64,000 bases of DNA from Aliidiomarina soli (GCF_003986975.1 NZ_PIPO01000005.1:124001-188000); one strand, 5' to 3'; positions 33,558 to 41,745 are shown, numbered from the stretch's first letter. The notes: generated by a model not told the origin, from the sequence alone. A program made the numbers and translations.

Positions 33558-33992
33558 GGACAGACCGACAGCAGCAACCAGAGCATCGGGGTCAATGCCA
33601 GTGTCGGGCTAAGTGATGCTGCCGACGCGGGGGATCCGAGCCAAAGTGACGCCGAGTTAGCGCTTAACAGCAGCAACTACACCGCCCAGAACGAAAGCAG
33701 TCAGAGCCTGGATAAAACCCTGGCCGCTATTGGCGAGGTCGACCACCAATTGCTGAGTGAAGAGGGCAGAAAGCAGATAGCGTAAGATGGCAAATGTACC
33801 CAAGTCCTCGGCAGTGCATCCATGGGTATCATCGAGAGCAGTGTGTCGCTCATCGGTATCGGGGATGGTGAAAGCTATGTGCGCGAACACATCGGCAATA
33901 CGCAGGACTACTTCACGCCCTCTGGCGCGAACATTCAGGTTAGTACTTGTTCTGAATTCGGAAAGGCCAAGGATGCAAGGAGATTAGAATGA
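33558..33992 (+). pseudogene. CdiA/FhaB C-terminal fragment with one in-frame stop, partner of MKKAE immunity
   Basis: One frame of 144 codons broken only by TAA 33783-33785. First part: haemagglutinin-type NSSNYTAQNESSQSLDKTL and VDHQLLSEEGRKQI, typical of the region before CdiA toxins. Second part: SASMGIIESSVSLIGIGDGE, then YVREHIGNTQDYFTPSG and tail KAKDARRLE. Its TGA overlaps ATG 33989 as ATGA. It is the best-preserved link between haemagglutinin sequence and an immunity gene in the array. Confidence 0.8.
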
Positions 33993-34582
33993 AAAAAGCA
34001 GAACTGATTAAGTATTTTAAAAATCGCTATCCGGCGGTGAATGAGGGAGGAGGAGATTGGCGGTTTACCCTCAAAGATGATGACGTGGGTTATGCTCATA
34101 TGCGTCCCAAACTACGTGGCAGAACCCGGAAAGAAATTGTCGGTGTTAGTTTAGTTATGGCACCTCGGTGGTATAGAACTTTGATGAGTGCTCTTCTTGC
34201 AAAGGAAGCTGGCTTCCTGTTTAGTACCGGCGATGGCAATGTCTTCATTGAGACGGAGGGTGAAATCACAGAAGCGCATTTAGCAGAGCTAACGCAGATG
34301 GCACTGGACTGGTTTCATCAGTGTAATACTGAGGAGGTTATTGCGCCGGAGTTAAAGCGTAAATACGAGATTTATAATCGCCCAGGTGGTTGGCAGTATA
34401 CTCATATTATCGCCTGTATCGTTAAAGGCGACGTCGAGAAGCTGCAAAGCTACTTAGACGCGTTCAAGCGTGGCGACCGAATGGAATTCATTCCTCTCAT
34501 TCAGCAAGAATACTTTGAGCGAGCGATTCCGCTGGCAGAAAAGTACCGTTCAGGTGAGCTAATCTCTCCGGTCCGGTTTTAG
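33989..34582 (+). CDS. MKKAE-type immunity protein, copy 1
   Basis: 197 residues. Relatives at 38748, 46196 and, more remotely, 37384. The N-terminal 125 residues vary; the last 65 (from WQYTHIIAC to the end) are nearly identical to the other copies, at DNA level too. Motifs: MKKAELIKYFKNRYPAVNEG, DWRFTLKDDD, YLDAFKRGDRMEFIP. Soluble and probably cytoplasmic, so the toxin should act inside the cell. Coupled by ATGA to the fragment at 33558. Confidence 0.78.
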   Translation: MKKAELIKYFKNRYPAVNEGGGDWRFTLKDDDVGYAHMRPKLRGRTRKEIVGVSLVMAPRWYRTLMSALLAKEAGFLFSTGDGNVFIETEGEITEAHLAELTQMALDWFHQCNTEEVIAPELKRKYEIYNRPGGWQYTHIIACIVKGDVEKLQSYLDAFKRGDRMEFIPLIQQEYFERAIPLAEKYRSGELISPVRF

Positions 34583-34720
34583 CCCAGTCCCCTTCTGCAA
34601 TTGCCTCCGCTATAACGGATAGTTTTACTTGCTACTTTAAAAGCGCGATATTTCGTTGCCCTACCACCGTTAGGTGGCGTTCTATCTTGAGCCTATAACT
34701 AACATTAATCTGGGGCGTTA

Positions 34721-34777
34721 ATGGTTGGATTAGGCGAGGCGGATATGGATCTCCTTTTAGTCAATAAAGGTCTGTAA
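34721..34777 (+). pseudogene. Short toxin tail
   Basis: MVGLGEADMDLLLVNKGL, stop 5 bases before ATG 34783. No relatives in the window. The 140 bases before it show only a small CCACC/GGTGG hairpin. Confidence 0.4.
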
Positions 34778-34782
34778 GGAAT

Positions 34783-35259
34783 ATGGAAGTTTGTTTTGAT
34801 TTGATCATTCCAGAAGTTTTAACGAATGAAGGATCTCTGTTGAGTGAGGAGCTTATTGGTTGGGGTGATGAGCAATTTAGTCAAGATCCACCTAAGTATA
34901 AGGGGATAGGGAGTGTCACTTTTACCAGGCGACCCATACCAGAGCATATAACTCGGTATCTTCCAAAAGATTTGGATGTGTCTGATTGGATTTATCTCTC
35001 TCTTGAACAGGAGGCTCTTGGTGCTTGGGAAGATGCAATTAATCGAGGTGATGGAGTAATGGCCGAAGTGCCTCTTAAGCAGTTTCTTTCTCAACTACTG
35101 AAAAAATTAGATAACTGGGCGATTGTATTCGAGCTTAATTGTGACCAAATTGATGAGGTTTACCGGTTATCGTCTTCAGGTTTGCTAAGAAAAATTGAAG
35201 AGACTCTGAATTGGAATAACGATCCTGAAGGGTTTATTGCTTGGTATAAATCGAATTGA
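34783..35259 (+). CDS. Probable immunity protein, 158 residues, unknown family
   Basis: Acidic soluble protein, MEVCFDLIIPEVLTNEGSLL, central KGIGSVTFTRRPIPEHITRY and a C-terminus rich in Glu and Trp (WNNDPEGFIAWY). AAGGA is at 34775-34779. A short orphan tail comes just before. Acidic charge is common among immunity proteins for nuclease toxins, but no family is recognised. Confidence 0.65.
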   Translation: MEVCFDLIIPEVLTNEGSLLSEELIGWGDEQFSQDPPKYKGIGSVTFTRRPIPEHITRYLPKDLDVSDWIYLSLEQEALGAWEDAINRGDGVMAEVPLKQFLSQLLKKLDNWAIVFELNCDQIDEVYRLSSSGLLRKIEETLNWNNDPEGFIAWYKSN

Positions 35260-35361
35260 TCAAACCCTGATTCGCCGAGACCAGACTCTCTCAATGTAGA
35301 ATGCATTGTTAACGGGGAAGTTTTTACACGTGAATTCCGAAATGCTCCTGGAGGTTAATTT

Positions 35362-35697
35362 GTGAATATTATTGAATCTCAAAATCGTATATTAGATGAA
35401 CTGTGTAGAATAATGCATATGAGTGCAGAAACGGGCTATGAGAAACTTAGTTGCCGTTTTTACTTTAGTAGCTCATCAGACGGAAGCATATCGATTGGCT
35501 CAAAGTTTTCTTACACCAGACATGGCGAAGAAAAATCGGCAGCTTTAGCTTATCCTGAAAGTAAAAAAATAGGTGCTCTTGTTTCTACGTTACATGAAGA
35601 GATGAAAAAACATACGAGTGGCGACTGGTACGCGTTCATTTTGACCATTGGTGAAGATGGCAAAGCCAAAGTTGATTTTGAGTATAAGAAAAAGTAG
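35362..35697 (+). CDS. YezG/DUF600-like immunity protein
   Basis: 111 residues, GTG start with GGAGG at 35350-35354. The C-terminal pattern GDWYAFILTIGEDGKAKVDF followed by EYKKK matches the W-...-LT-...-G-K-x-x-DFxY ending of DUF600/YezG immunity proteins, and the N-terminal helix (IIESQNRILDELCRIMHM) fits as well. YezG relatives protect against secreted nuclease-type toxins in Bacillus. Assigned by pattern only. Confidence 0.6.
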   Translation: MNIIESQNRILDELCRIMHMSAETGYEKLSCRFYFSSSSDGSISIGSKFSYTRHGEEKSAALAYPESKKIGALVSTLHEEMKKHTSGDWYAFILTIGEDGKAKVDFEYKKK

Positions 35698-35967
35698 CCG
35701 TATCGCTCACAAATCGAAGATAGGGCTTATATAGACAATACCGTCAATGAGTTTGTTAACGACTTCTATTCTGGCAATCTGGGCAGCAGTGGTGGGTACC
35801 CGGTTGCGGATGAACCACCCATCACGGCAATGCCTAATCCAATATCCAGTGCGCCGGGCGCGACGGAATTGGATAATACACCTCCTGACATAGGAGAGTA
35901 TGGGGGCGGGTACGAGCCGGGTGAGCGACGGTGTAAGCTTAGACGTCATAACTATAATGGTGATTAA
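35698..35967 (+). pseudogene. Toxin fragment ending GERRCKLRRHNYNGD
   Basis: 89 in-frame codons following the previous stop, without a start. DNTVNEFVNDFYSGNLGSSG is followed by a Pro/Gly-rich linker (PPITAMPNPISSAPGATE) and a basic end. It stops immediately before ATG 35968. The basic tail suggests a nucleic-acid-acting toxin, but too little remains to tell. Confidence 0.55.
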
Positions 35968-36513
35968 ATGGATTTATTAAAAGAAAAAATTAATAAGATT
36001 TCCGATGTGGAAGATGGCTTCTGCTTAACCGTTCTTGACTTTCCAAGTTCTAAGTCTCTTAAGTACTTTCTGGATGATTCATATCGTTACGTTTGGGTAA
36101 TTCGACATTTCATACATGATATGCGTGGTTATCAGGCAGAGAAAAAGGACCCTTGGTTTGATCTATGCTTACCATTGTCTGCAGTTACTGAGCCTAACAA
36201 AGTTAAAGTAAGAGACATGGGGGTTTCTTTTGATTTCATTATGAGTACAGGGGAATTTAAAGAGGCATTAAAAAACGAGTCTTTCCACCGTAGTGCCGGT
36301 ATTAGATGCGTCCAAATGAATTCGCTTCCCCCTCATTACTTTAAACTTAATGAATTTAAGGGGAAAGAATTATTCAAGCAGTTAAGCATGATAGATACTA
36401 ATTTTCTGGCTGATTTTCCAGGTTCGGATTACGGAAGGATATTTCATTCTAAAAAAGACGTTATGGAAAAATTCCTGCATAATCCTAGCATTGATTTAAA
36501 TAATCTACCGTGA
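35968..36513 (+). CDS. Probable immunity protein, 181 residues, unknown family
   Basis: Soluble, MDLLKEKINKISDVEDGFCL, with DDSYRYVWVIRHFIHDMRGY, VKVRDMGVSFDFIM and a C-terminal FHSKKDVMEKFLHNP. It directly follows a toxin fragment and opens a run of four small genes with little toxin sequence between them. Function assigned by position only. Confidence 0.6.
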   Translation: MDLLKEKINKISDVEDGFCLTVLDFPSSKSLKYFLDDSYRYVWVIRHFIHDMRGYQAEKKDPWFDLCLPLSAVTEPNKVKVRDMGVSFDFIMSTGEFKEALKNESFHRSAGIRCVQMNSLPPHYFKLNEFKGKELFKQLSMIDTNFLADFPGSDYGRIFHSKKDVMEKFLHNPSIDLNNLP

Positions 36514-36514
36514 C

Positions 36515-36682
36515 TACGATAGATCTTATCACGACCGCAAAAGCTTAGGAATCCGTTGGTGCGGAAGCTTAATCGTATTAGCAGCGGGAGTGATCGTAAC
36601 TACTGTATTGATTATCTTTATTAACATAAAGGGCCTTACAAGGAATAGTAGCGTTGAATACAGAAAGAAGACAACTTATTAA
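36515..36682 (+). pseudogene. Fragment encoding one membrane segment
   Basis: A frame with no start that reads GSLIVLAAGVIVTTVLIIFI followed by NIKGLTRNSS. Either a toxin remnant with a membrane helix or a piece of another immunity gene. It overlaps the start of the next gene. Confidence 0.4.
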
Positions 36683-36875
36683 GTCTGGATTTAATAGGTT
36701 TTACTCAGAAGGTTTTACGAAATGGTCTGAAGAGAATGTAAAGAAAATATTCGATGGCGAATTGGGAAGCGATGAGGTTGGTTTTTTACAATCCTTGGAG
36801 GACAAAGGGTATATTAAATTAGTGGGTGAGGCTGATTGTTTTGTTCTTATCTTAAATAAAATTGATGAGCTATAG
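36654..36875 (+). CDS. Small probable immunity protein (73 residues)
   Basis: TTG start with AAGGA at 36640-36644. MNTERRQLIKSGFNRFYSEG, helical and acidic, ends LILNKIDEL. 2 bases separate it from the next gene. The start codon choice is the weakest point; no other in-frame start exists close by. Confidence 0.5.
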   Translation: MNTERRQLIKSGFNRFYSEGFTKWSEENVKKIFDGELGSDEVGFLQSLEDKGYIKLVGEADCFVLILNKIDEL

Positions 36876-36877
36876 GA

Positions 36878-37381
36878 ATGGTGACCGACCGCACGTCACT
36901 GGGTCAAGATTCAAATTTCCGAGAGGCTGATGGTTATATGATTGATTTATGCTCACAGTACCAAAGTACATTGATTTATTCATGCTTGGAGAATTTCAAT
37001 GTTGTAGATGCTATGGGCGGATATGCGGGAGGGCAGTACGCTAAGGATAATAGCCTTTGGTGGGCTGCGTCCGTTGAATTCCTATACAGAAACTTGAAAT
37101 CAGGTTTGTTAGAAGTCGATACCTGTCCTGACGGACTCAGTTATGAAGGACCTGAAAATTTGTGCAGGCATTATATGAACCTAGGGCCAAGTCAGAATGA
37201 TAGATCGATGTATATTTATTTTGTTGCTTCCAAAGCTTTGATGCAACTAGTTTCTAAGTACTCGATGATGGATTGGAAGTGTGTGAATACTCGGCTTAAT
37301 AGAGCGTTTTTTGAGGTGGTATTGCACATCTACGCGGAGGGCGATGTTGAATTTAATAAAAAGCTATTATTAAGTAGTTAG
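36878..37381 (+). CDS. Probable immunity protein, 167 residues, unknown family
   Basis: MVTDRTSLGQDSNFREADGY, with DAMGGYAGGQYAKDNSLWWA and YIYFVASKALMQLVSKYSMM. Soluble, mildly acidic. It follows the 73-residue gene by 2 bases and precedes a GTG start by 2 bases, so these genes are co-transcribed. No family recognised. Confidence 0.6.
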   Translation: MVTDRTSLGQDSNFREADGYMIDLCSQYQSTLIYSCLENFNVVDAMGGYAGGQYAKDNSLWWAASVEFLYRNLKSGLLEVDTCPDGLSYEGPENLCRHYMNLGPSQNDRSMYIYFVASKALMQLVSKYSMMDWKCVNTRLNRAFFEVVLHIYAEGDVEFNKKLLLSS

Positions 37382-37383
37382 CG

Positions 37384-38025
37384 GTGAACATTATGATGGA
37401 CGAAAGCAATTCCTCCCGTGAGAAGTGTGATGGATTAGACCGCGCTGCTTGGATCCGGAGCAAATTGATGAGAACAGATGATTTAGTTAAGACTCTTATC
37501 GAGCTAGGCTGGTTCTGTAGTAAAGACGAAGTCGGCGATGTCTTCTGCTTGACCAAAATCGATGACAGAATAATACAGATTATACCGTCACTATCTAAAC
37601 GTTCGGATCATTTCCGAGTTTCACTTGCGCCCTCCATTTCGACTGAAAAATTCTCAGATGCAGTTTCGTTTATTATAGGTCGAGATGTGGAATTTGAACC
37701 AATTGTGGTTAGTAATTTTCCTGTCAAAAAAATAAAGCATCCCGATCAGAGTGATATTGATAAATTATCTAAAGAGGCAATTGAATGGGCCTTATCTCAA
37801 AATATAATTGAAGCTTTAGAAAATTATAGAAATATGCCAACGAACGCAAAAGGGGCAAGGCCATTGAGGCACCTGGCGTCGTTATCCGTATTTGATGACG
37901 TATATTCATTGCAACGTTATAAAGACAGCTTTGAAAAAGGAGATAGGCTTGACTTTGTACCATATATTACTGTTGATATGATATCGCGGGCGCTAATGTT
38001 TACCGGTAAGGAAATAGAATCCTGA
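37384..38025 (+). CDS. MKKAE-related immunity protein (remote member)
   Basis: 213 residues (GTG 37384; ATG 37393 possible). N-terminus unrelated to the other copies, but the C-terminal part HLASLSVFDDVYSLQRYKDS followed by FEKGDRLDFVPYITVDMISR aligns with HIIACVLKGDVEKLQSYLDA and FKRGDRMEFIPIIQQEYFER of the MKKAE family. That suggests a shared fold with a swapped toxin-facing half. No toxin tail precedes it. Confidence 0.65.
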   Translation: MNIMMDESNSSREKCDGLDRAAWIRSKLMRTDDLVKTLIELGWFCSKDEVGDVFCLTKIDDRIIQIIPSLSKRSDHFRVSLAPSISTEKFSDAVSFIIGRDVEFEPIVVSNFPVKKIKHPDQSDIDKLSKEAIEWALSQNIIEALENYRNMPTNAKGARPLRHLASLSVFDDVYSLQRYKDSFEKGDRLDFVPYITVDMISRALMFTGKEIES

Positions 38026-38071
38026 ACTAAGAGGGGTAATATGAGAAAGACTACATACGGAAAAAATCGAT

Positions 38072-38090
38072 CCTGAATTCAACTATCAAG
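38072..38090 (+). repeat. Cassette boundary repeat R5 (core only)
   Basis: CCTGAATTCAACTATCAAG, followed at once by a pre-toxin fragment starting near 38097. Confidence 0.75.
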
Positions 38091-38096
38091 TAAGTC

Positions 38097-38345
38097 ATGC
38101 CTAAATTAGCCACTGCGGCCAATCCGGAGGAGCCAAGCCAGAGTTATGCCGAAGGCCAGCAAGGGATAGACGGGACGCTTGCCGCAACGATGAACCGTGG
38201 TGAACAAGCCTATTCGAAGAATGAGCGCGAGCAGCCGTTTGGGTATGATGTCGATCTGGATAGTGCGATAGACTTTTTGCAAAGCGAGCGAGCCTCTGCG
38301 TATACAGGGTTGGGGCTGGACCTGAGTGCCGCGGAAGGTGGGTGA
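38097..38345 (+). pseudogene. Pre-toxin/toxin fragment YAEGQQGIDGTLAA
   Basis: 82 codons: ANPEEPSQSYAEGQQGIDGT, then REQPFGYDVDLDSAIDFLQS and tail GLGLDLSAAEGG. The YAEGQQGID block matches LADGQQGIDDTFAAA right after R6 and R10, so boundary repeats open onto a common pre-toxin site. Stops 1 base before ATG 38347. Confidence 0.65.
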
Positions 38346-38346
38346 T

Positions 38347-38553
38347 ATGAATAGCATGCAGAGAAAGATTTTGTTAGATATAAAATCGGAATTGGAATAT
38401 GAAAACAGTTCTTTATTGGGCAAATTCGATGAACTGGTTACCAACGGGGATGCTAAAGTAGCTTTCACTTGGCTTAATGAGCAAGCTAGAGCGGGAAAAT
38501 TACCTGAGTCAGTTAAAAGCTATATGACAGATCTGTATTATTCGGTGAGATAA
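38347..38553 (+). CDS. Small probable immunity protein (68 residues)
   Basis: MNSMQRKILLDIKSELEYEN, all helical, KFDELVTNGDAKVAFTWLNE, ends SYMTDLYYSVR. The start is fixed by the toxin fragment stop just before it and GGTGGG at 38338-38343. Unknown family. Confidence 0.6.
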   Translation: MNSMQRKILLDIKSELEYENSSLLGKFDELVTNGDAKVAFTWLNEQARAGKLPESVKSYMTDLYYSVR

Positions 38554-38659
38554 GATGTTTAATATTTGTGTCAATCAAGTTTTGGCAGCTTGAGTAAGTT
38601 GTCTCCGGCTACGAAACACCAGATGGGAGCCCAATTTATCAAAAATGAGGGGACTTGGG

Positions 38660-38746
38660 TTGGAGAGAGGCCAAACGTTGTCTGAGGCGGGTTACCCAAA
38701 TAGTATTCCGGTGGTGATTAGACGAGAGCCGGGACTAGGGGCTTAG
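38660..38746 (+). pseudogene. Toxin tail AGYPNSIPVVI, MKKAE partner
   Basis: LERGQTLSEAGYPNSIPVVI then RREPGLGA; matches the tail at 46191 (AGYPNGIPVVIQREAGVGG). The TAG stop is one base before the ATG at 38748. The preceding 100 bases contain frame-shifted remains. Confidence 0.75.
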
Positions 38747-38747
38747 A

Positions 38748-39356
38748 ATGAAAAAAGCAGAAATGATTAAGTACCTAAAGAGTAAATATAAAGCTGAGAA
38801 GTTTGGTAGTGACTGGGAGTTTACTCTTAAAGACAGTGACAGTGACGAGGGCGAACTCGCAGTTATGGTAGGACTAAGCGGAACCCCTCAACGTCAACTG
38901 TTGTTGGCCTTGCCTTCGATGAATGTACCGTGGCACAGGAAGTTGTACCTGGAGTTATTTCAGGGTAAAGATGGGTTTGTCCGCCCTTTTTCTGTTGGAA
39001 AGCAGTATCACTATTATTCCGACAGTGGGATTTTGGAAGAAGAGCATATTGATATGATGATTGATTATTGCTTCGAATGGTTCAAAGAACAGATACAGCC
39101 AGATGTCATTGCTGCAAACATAACACAGTGTTATGAAAAGAATGTTTGTTTACCGCCTGCAAGGTGGCAGTTTACTCATATTATCGCCTGTGTCCTTAAA
39201 GGCGACGTCGAGAAGCTGCAAAGCTACTTAGACGCCTTCAAACGCGGTGATCGCATGGAATTCATTCCTATCATTCAACAAGAGTATTTCGAGCGAGCGA
39301 TTCCGCTGGCAGAGAAGTACCGTTCAGGTGAGTTGGTGTCTCCGGTAGACTTTTAA
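38748..39356 (+). CDS. MKKAE-type immunity protein, copy 2
   Basis: 202 residues. Starts MKKAEMIKYLKSKYKAEKFG and has a divergent central part (VGLSGTPQRQLLLALPSMNV), but from WQFTHIIACVLKGDVEKLQS to the end it is almost the same as copies 1 and 3. The paired toxin tail at 38660 belongs to the PD-(D/E)XK-like toxin seen at 45901. Followed by R6 with the same 3' flank as copy 3. Confidence 0.78.
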   Translation: MKKAEMIKYLKSKYKAEKFGSDWEFTLKDSDSDEGELAVMVGLSGTPQRQLLLALPSMNVPWHRKLYLELFQGKDGFVRPFSVGKQYHYYSDSGILEEEHIDMMIDYCFEWFKEQIQPDVIAANITQCYEKNVCLPPARWQFTHIIACVLKGDVEKLQSYLDAFKRGDRMEFIPIIQQEYFERAIPLAEKYRSGELVSPVDF

Positions 39357-39379
39357 TTACTGAATACAGAATCTTTTAA

Positions 39380-39398
39380 CCTGAATTCAACTATTACC
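39380..39398 (+). repeat. Cassette boundary repeat R6 (core)
   Basis: CCTGAATTCAACTATTACC followed by LADGQQGIDDTFAAA coding. The stretch from inside the preceding immunity gene to about 39445 is nearly identical to 46610-46880. Confidence 0.8.
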
Positions 39399-39976
39399 TA
39401 GCTGATGGCCAGCAAGGCATAGATGATACGTTCGCCGCCGCGCGGCGAGGGAATAGCGGCTCCAATATAACCCGTTCCTCCGATAGCGATCTGTTTGATG
39501 GTGGTCGGGAAAGTGATTTCTATCACACGAACCCTCATGGAGAATTCTCGCGCCCTGGTAACTTAGATGTTGGTGGAACTGTCCCAACCACTAGTATTGC
39601 AAGCCCGTTAACTGGAGAAGACCGTACAAACTTTAAACATTATGAGGTCTTGGCTTAGATCCCTCTCAGTGGCACTCGCCGCCCAGCTCACCGGAATGCG
39701 GCTAACAATAATTACGCCGAGTTGTTGTCAGACAGTCAATTCCGCCAACTGACGGATGATATGTTCGGTACATATGTACTTCGTCATATGCAATCAGGTT
39801 CTGGTGTTCGCTTGCTTAATCCACCAGGAACCGAATGGCATCATTCGACCGACAGTCCCGGAGTAATGCAACTTCTTCAGCGAACCGAGCATAGAAATCC
39901 TTTGCTTCAAGACGCGTTACATTGGGGATCAAATAGACAAGGTGGCTACGGTCTTAGCTATGGGAGTAGTAAATGA
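39399..39976 (+). pseudogene. HNH/endonuclease VII-like (WHH) toxin fragment, frame-broken
   Basis: Pieces in order: LADGQQGIDDTFAAA, LFDGGRESDFYHTNPHGEFS, a frame break near 39657, then SGTRRPAHRNAANNNYAELL and the intact end PPGTEWHHSTDSPGVMQLLQ with RTEHRNPLLQDALHWG. The WHH...PGxMQL...HRNP pattern is that of HNH-fold nuclease toxins of polymorphic toxin systems. The stop overlaps ATG 39973 as ATGA, pairing it with the DUF4272 gene. From 39722 an 84-codon frame stays open but has no ribosome site. Confidence 0.78.
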
Positions 39977-40599
39977 GTTTACGTGAGATACGACAATCCA
40001 GCCAGCGAGTAGCGAAAGCTTTGGGTTATCCAACTAACCCCAATTTACCCCTGCTCGAACCGGTAGAACGTTTGCGACCTATCGATGCCCTGGTTAATCG
40101 AACGCTGTGCTTACATGCGTCTGTGGCCTGCTCTTATGGTTTCCAAAAGGACAGGGCGGTGGAGTGGTTGAAGCAAGAGGGAATTTACGGTTATCTTGCA
40201 GGTTCAGAGGTTCGGTACCTGCAAGGTAAGTCTGACGGAAATAAACCCCTATTCCAGTGGCAGGTAGAATCCCTATGGGTAATGACGTGGATAACTAGTT
40301 TCCACGATAATTTGGATTTTTCTGATTCATGTTCGGACGGCCTAAGCTCACTTCTTCCTGACTTAAAGGAAGGGGCTCCCTCGATTGAGTTTAAAGAAGC
40401 TGCGGCGGCAAGGAAAGTAGAGGAAGTAGTCGCGTCCTTGGACCTTGCATATTGCCTGCATTGGGCGATTAGGGATGCAGAACTGGCAGGGAGACCTATG
40501 CCTGGTAAGGTCCCACCATTAGTTATACGTGAGCGTCGGCGTGCGCTAGAATGGGTTGTATCAAACGAGGACTGGGATGACATTGTTCTCGATACATAG
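39973..40599 (+). CDS. DUF4272 family protein, immunity to WHH nuclease toxin
   Basis: 208 residues. The DUF4272 hallmarks are a central Trp/Leu-rich helix region (QWQVESLWVMTWITSFHDNL) and the C-terminal LAYCLHWAIRDAELAG followed by ERRRALEWVVSNEDWDDIVL and DT. DUF4272 proteins are common partners of secreted toxins. It is soluble, which fits an intracellular DNase target. Coupled by ATGA to the toxin fragment. Confidence 0.8.
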   Translation: MSLREIRQSSQRVAKALGYPTNPNLPLLEPVERLRPIDALVNRTLCLHASVACSYGFQKDRAVEWLKQEGIYGYLAGSEVRYLQGKSDGNKPLFQWQVESLWVMTWITSFHDNLDFSDSCSDGLSSLLPDLKEGAPSIEFKEAAAARKVEEVVASLDLAYCLHWAIRDAELAGRPMPGKVPPLVIRERRRALEWVVSNEDWDDIVLDT

Positions 40600-40646
40600 T
40601 TATCTCCCGTCAAATGGGGAAGACTAGGCCAGCAGCCTGATTGAAA

Positions 40647-40973
40647 ATGGATTTGAACCATGATGATGAGTGGCGCGACTTAATGCCGTCATGGATAAAA
40701 GAAAGCATTCCAGAGCTGACCAAAGAGCAATCCCATAAGCTACTTGCAGAAACCACACAAAGTCAATGGGATTCTCTGCCATGGGAATTCTTGTCTTGGC
40801 TGGATGCGATCCGAGATAGAGGGTGGCTGTGGTGGGGTTACAGAACTTTTGGCTCTGAAGCCATTATCGTAGTAAATATAGGGATGATTCCTGAGCGGAT
40901 TGATGCTTTCAAGCAGTTGTTGAGGTCGTCAGGAATAGATATTATCGGCGAAAATTATCCAGGTCTCCCGTGA
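40647..40973 (+). CDS. Probable immunity protein, 108 residues, Trp-rich
   Basis: MDLNHDDEWRDLMPSWIKES with RDRGWLWWGYRTFGSEAIIV and a short C-terminal domain. ATG 40647 is chosen over TTG 40641 because the first bases (AAAATGGATTTGAACCAT) are the same as at the start of the gene at 44351, a shared cassette joint. Alternative frame LIENGFEP ends on the same bases, perhaps an old toxin tail. Confidence 0.65.
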   Translation: MDLNHDDEWRDLMPSWIKESIPELTKEQSHKLLAETTQSQWDSLPWEFLSWLDAIRDRGWLWWGYRTFGSEAIIVVNIGMIPERIDAFKQLLRSSGIDIIGENYPGLP

Positions 40974-40981
40974 TCTAGCGA

Positions 40982-41578
40982 TTAATTTTTTAGCTTTTTA
41001 TTGAGTTGTTCATTCAACGGGTAAGGTCGTTCATTGGGTAGCAATCGCTGGGCGTTATCTAATTGGTTGGCCTTAATAAATGAATATATCTCTGATGCGA
41101 GCAGGGTAACGTCAGTAATGTTCTGAATCCACTTGTTAACATAGAGTGGTACAGCTTCATTAGATAGCCCGATCTGTATAGCTCGGTGTTTCAATGGTTG
41201 TAAATGCAAATCCCGTTCGGGGTCCCATTGGATGCGAACGGGAGTGTTTCTTTTAACTTTTTGCCATTCTTCCTTGTCGGTGTAGTTCTTGGCTTCATGG
41301 CTAAGTAAACTGTGCTCAAGCGCCCAATCAAATCCTTCTCTTAAAATATCAATGGCTAAAATACGTTTTTGGCCACTATCTTTTTTCCCCCAGCCAGAGC
41401 GGTACATCATCCAAAGAAACGATGGTTTAATCCAGGTCATACGGTCCATCTTAAAAGGAGGAGAAACAAAAGTTCCGTGTTCTAGCGCGGAACTCGCAAT
41501 AGCATCGCTATACGCTTGGTAAACACGAATCGTTTTATCGTCATAGACAGCGCGAACTTGTTGATGGGGAATGTTCAT
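40982..41578 (-). CDS. DUF4291 family protein
   Basis: 198 residues matching DUF4291 throughout: VYDDKTIRVYQAYSDAIASS, RMTWIKPSFLWMMYRSGWGK, ILREGFDWALEHSLLS, VRIQWDPERD, and HRAIQIGLSNEAVPLYVNKW. The conserved R, K and QWDPER point to an enzymatic or nucleotide-binding role, not established. It is one of two genes on the minus strand within the island. Its ATG overlaps the stop of a 56-residue gene (TCATGA). Confidence 0.85.
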   Translation of the reverse strand: MNIPHQQVRAVYDDKTIRVYQAYSDAIASSALEHGTFVSPPFKMDRMTWIKPSFLWMMYRSGWGKKDSGQKRILAIDILREGFDWALEHSLLSHEAKNYTDKEEWQKVKRNTPVRIQWDPERDLHLQPLKHRAIQIGLSNEAVPLYVNKWIQNITDVTLLASEIYSFIKANQLDNAQRLLPNERPYPLNEQLNKKLKN

Positions 41579-41745
41579 GATAATCCCCTCGCACTTTGCC
41601 GAACAATTAAAGCTTCCAGCATCTCGGAAATAAGCTCTTGTTTACTCGGGGGCATCGAGCCAGTCTGTTCTATCTGTTGTTGTAGCCTGGAGTTGGGGTA
41701 ACGCTGTTCCAAGGCTTTGTAAAAGATCTTGTCAGAAGCTGTCAT
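41575..41745 (-). CDS. 56-residue protein coupled to DUF4291
   Basis: MTASDKIFYKALEQRYPNSR, then QQQIEQTGSMPPSKQELISE and MLEALIVRQSARGLS. It is helical and overlaps the DUF4291 start by 3 bases, so it is the first gene of a two-gene unit. A small protein in front of a larger one recalls antidote-partner operons, but no family is recognised. Confidence 0.6.
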   Translation of the reverse strand: MTASDKIFYKALEQRYPNSRLQQQIEQTGSMPPSKQELISEMLEALIVRQSARGLS

